DNA of 64,000 nt from Vibrio porteresiae DSM 19223 (GTDB lineage: Bacteria; Pseudomonadota; Gammaproteobacteria; Enterobacterales; Vibrionaceae), in the NCBI RefSeq assembly GCF_024347055.1, contig NZ_AP024896.1, positions 1,798,001 through 1,862,000 on the forward strand, given 5' to 3'. Every line of letters starts with the position of its first letter. Positions within the stretch are counted from its first letter, which is position 1. Of the stretch, positions 61,559 through 64,000 are shown in pieces. The translations under genes were made by a program, and so were the position numbers. Under the pieces are notes generated by a model. The model was not told the origin of the DNA and made no database searches. It saw only the letters and a list, made by a program, of their open reading frames with translations.

Positions 61559-64000
61559 CCTTCTAAACTGAGTCAACCGGAGCATCAAAATAACACCATA
61601 AAACGGCCACGCATTCTGTCGTTATTAACACAAGCGGCTCAATCAAAGTTGGTGCTATTACGCTCTCCTGCAGGTTATGGCAAAACCACTATGGTGTTGG
61701 ACTGGCTGAGCCAGCAAAAACAGGTAGGTTGGTTCAGTATTGATGAGAGTGACAATGATAGTTACCGATTCGTTAACTACTTAGTCAGAGCCTTAAATAA
61801 GGCAACCGATAACAGTTGTTCCAATGCACAAATGCTGGTGGAGCGGCATCAATATGCATCTCTCACTGCCCTATTTGCGACGTTGCTAAGCGAATTGGAC
61901 TCTTTCCAACAACACGCTTATTTGGTGTTAGATGACTATCATCAGATCCACAATGATGAACTTCACGAAGCGATGCGCTTTTTCTTAAAGCATTTATCGA
62001 ACCATCTCACCATAGTGATCACTTCCCGTGTGTTGCCGCCACTCGGTACAGCAAACTTGCGGGTAAGAGATCAGATGATCGAAATTGACCACCAGCAATT
62101 GGCTTTCGATGTCGATGAAACGCTGCGTTTCATGCAGCAACGTGTAGGACAAACGCTCACCTTAAAACAAGCGCAGCGATTGTGTGACTACATCGAAGGC
62201 TGGCCATCGGCTCTGCAATTGGTCGCCTTACAAACCAAACAGATAGCCAGCATCGATCTTTTTAATGCATTAGGCACCAAAGAATTAGGATCGACACATG
62301 CCTCTCGAGAAGAGGGGGCAATCCGATCCTTACCCATAGATCACTCCCATTTATGGGACTATTTGATGGAAGAGGTGTTTGCACGTCTCGATCCCCCCAC
62401 CCAGATCTTTTTGATGCGCAGCTCGGTTATGGAGTATTTCACCGCCAACATGGCATCGACCATTACCGGCTGTCCAGATGCCCTTGGCAAAATTGAATTG
62501 CTCGTACGCTCAGGACTCTTTATCTGGCCAATGAACGCCATACCTACTCATCATCAAGGCCGAGAAGAGTGGTTTCGCTTTCATCACCTTTTCGCTGAAT
62601 TTCTTTGCCATCAACGCAAAGCAAAGATGGCCGATCAAGAATCTCTATTGCATTCACAAGCAACTCAAGCATGGCTCGACGAACATAACCCAAACCTCGC
62701 CTTACACCACGCTAGCATTGCTCAAGATGTTGTGCTCCAAACAGATATTTTGAAACATTACGGCTGGGGGATGTTCAACCAAGGCGCATTGGAAGCGCTT
62801 GAACACGGCATTAACGCCCTTGATGAAGATACTCTCTATCGCGAACCGACACTCTGTTTAATGCAAGCTTGGCTGGCTCAAAGTCAGCATCGTTACGATG
62901 AAGTCGCCAGCTTATTGGAGCAAGCCGATCACCATATGCAGCGATTAGGTGTTCAACCGACAGAGCGTGAACAGGCCGAATTCAATGCCTTAAAGGCGCA
63001 AATTGCGATTAACCAAAACCAGCCTGAGCTGGCTCTTTCTCTCGCCGAGCAGGCATTGAGCGTTCTTGATGGCACGATTTACCAAAGCCGCATTGTCGCA
63101 ACCTCGGTGGTGGGGGAAGTGAATCACGTACTGGGCGATTTGAGTCGCGGTTTATCAATGATGCAGCAAACAGAAAAGCTCGCACGCCAATATCAAGTCT
63201 ACCCGCAGGCGCTCTGGGCAATGGCGCAACAAAGTGAAATTTTGCTCGCTCAAGGATACTCACAAGCCGCCTACGATATTCAAGATACCGCCCTACTCTT
63301 CATTCAAGAACATCAGTTGCAACAGTTACCTTTGCACGAGTTTTTATTGCGTATTCGAGGTCAACTACTCTGGTGCTGGAACCGTCTTGATGAAGCGCAA
63401 GAATGTGCCTACAAAGGTCTTGATGTGCTTGGGGATGAAATGAATAGTAAGCACTTACATTGCTATTCATTACTGGCTTTAATTGCCTTAACACGCGGTG
63501 AGATGGATAAAGCAGGTCGCTTTATAGATGAAGTTCAACAACGCCTACAAACCTCCACTTACCATGTTGATTGGACGGCTCACGCCTCCTTGGTTCAGTT
63601 GCTGTTTTGGCAACACAGTGATGACCTTCAGTCCATTCAGCAGTGGTTGGATAACACTTATCGCCCGGAACACGGTTATAACCATTTTACGCAGTTGCAA
63701 TGGCGCAACATCACCAGAGCCCAAATGGCTCTCGGTCAGTACAATCAAGCTCAAGAATCGTTGGACTTCATTCAACAAGAAGCGAAGCAGTACCAGCTTA
63801 CCACTGATCTAAACCGTAATTGGGTAGTTCAGGCTGGCCTAGCTCAACGGCAAAAGAAAAAAGCATTAGCCAATAGAGCGCTAGTGCAAGCGCTGACTCT
63901 CACGGTACAAAATGGCATGGTGGGCAATTATCTACTTGATAGCGAAGAACTCGCTCCCGCACTAGAACAAGTGTTACACAGCTCCAAGTTAAGCGATATT
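61550..64000 (+). CDS. malT: Maltose regulon activator MalT (3' partial)
   Basis: The first 817 codons of MalT (E. coli 901) before the window ends; the C-terminal LuxR-type helix-turn-helix lies outside. It starts MWIPSKLSQP (E. coli MLIPSKLSRP). ATP-binding DT1: Walker A SPAGYGKTT (~residues 39-47) and LVLDDYHQI; SRVLPPLGTANLRVRDQ as in MalT. The TPR-like DT3 maltotriose domain is well matched (WLAQSQHRYDEVASLL, EFNALKAQIAINQNQPELA, SRIVATSVVGEVNH, LPLHEFLLRIRGQLLW). ATP and maltotriose drive oligomerisation and activation of mal promoters; divergent from malPQ. No strong SD before the ATG, fitting the weak translation known for malT. Confidence 0.95.
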   Translation, partial: MWIPSKLSQPEHQNNTIKRPRILSLLTQAAQSKLVLLRSPAGYGKTTMVLDWLSQQKQVGWFSIDESDNDSYRFVNYLVRALNKATDNSCSNAQMLVERHQYASLTALFATLLSELDSFQQHAYLVLDDYHQIHNDELHEAMRFFLKHLSNHLTIVITSRVLPPLGTANLRVRDQMIEIDHQQLAFDVDETLRFMQQRVGQTLTLKQAQRLCDYIEGWPSALQLVALQTKQIASIDLFNALGTKELGSTHASREEGAIRSLPIDHSHLWDYLMEEVFARLDPPTQIFLMRSSVMEYFTANMASTITGCPDALGKIELLVRSGLFIWPMNAIPTHHQGREEWFRFHHLFAEFLCHQRKAKMADQESLLHSQATQAWLDEHNPNLALHHASIAQDVVLQTDILKHYGWGMFNQGALEALEHGINALDEDTLYREPTLCLMQAWLAQSQHRYDEVASLLEQADHHMQRLGVQPTEREQAEFNALKAQIAINQNQPELALSLAEQALSVLDGTIYQSRIVATSVVGEVNHVLGDLSRGLSMMQQTEKLARQYQVYPQALWAMAQQSEILLAQGYSQAAYDIQDTALLFIQEHQLQQLPLHEFLLRIRGQLLWCWNRLDEAQECAYKGLDVLGDEMNSKHLHCYSLLALIALTRGEMDKAGRFIDEVQQRLQTSTYHVDWTAHASLVQLLFWQHSDDLQSIQQWLDNTYRPEHGYNHFTQLQWRNITRAQMALGQYNQAQESLDFIQQEAKQYQLTTDLNRNWVVQAGLAQRQKKKALANRALVQALTLTVQNGMVGNYLLDSEELAPALEQVLHSSKLSDI

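Overview
The window looks like part of the smaller chromosome (chromosome II) of a Vibrio species in the V. cholerae / V. mimicus / V. fluvialis neighbourhood. The evidence is gene content and close protein resemblance: PlzD (YcgR/PilZ), the DUF368 protein PopT, SstT, a VcINDY-like dicarboxylate transporter, the 172-residue Vibrio Hcp, VgrG, a DUF4123 adaptor, GlgB, MalQ, MalP and MalT. In V. cholerae, as I recall, these genes lie on chromosome II in the same relative neighbourhood. A near-identical copy of the V. parahaemolyticus Na+/galactose symporter vSGLT is also present. I cannot resolve the species. No rRNA, tRNA, insertion sequence, integron or CRISPR array was seen.

Layout. 1-2381: two overlapping genes, a TPR protein with a degenerate GGDEF domain (cut by the window edge) and a TPR-GGDEF diguanylate cyclase. 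2635-5726: a three-gene ECF transporter. 5846-8295: an exo/endonuclease-phosphatase, a small unknown protein, a small acetyltransferase and PlzD. 8672-11702: PopT, a periplasmic PCuAC-like protein that has lost most copper ligands, and SstT. 11779-18858: a Sel1-repeat membrane protein, the glycogen debranching enzyme GlgX, and a two-gene lipid-linked glycosylation unit (GtrB-like transferase plus a GtrA-large membrane domain fusion). 18936-23206: a DnaQ-like exonuclease, a cNMP/CBS/DUF294 protein and SglT, whose upstream region carries two GalR-like operators and a CRP-like site. 24131-42479: mostly metabolic, sensory and transport genes (DUF5718-like, DUF445, PgpB, HDOD, IclR regulator with a ureohydrolase-like pseudoenzyme, chemoreceptor, ABC-2-like permease, DUF2057, INDY, auxin-efflux-family carrier, AroP, a three-PAS histidine kinase, NhaC).

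42768-52726 is a type VI secretion auxiliary cluster, read on the minus strand from a strong sigma-54 promoter: hcp, vgrG, DUF4123 adaptor, a 1306-residue LysM cargo protein of unrecognised toxic activity, a Sel1-repeat lipoprotein overlapping it by 13 bp, and a two-TM membrane protein. The position matches the V. cholerae hcp-2/vgrG-2/vasX locus, but the cargo and immunity genes differ and are much more AT-rich than hcp and vgrG. This is the most novel part of the window.

53106-64000: a DJ-1/PfpI protein and the maltodextrin/glycogen block glgB, malQ and malP, divergent from the regulator gene malT (cut by the right edge). Candidate MalT boxes and a CRP site lie between malP and malT. GlgX, GlgB, MalQ and MalP together cover branching, debranching, disproportionation and phosphorolysis of alpha-glucans.
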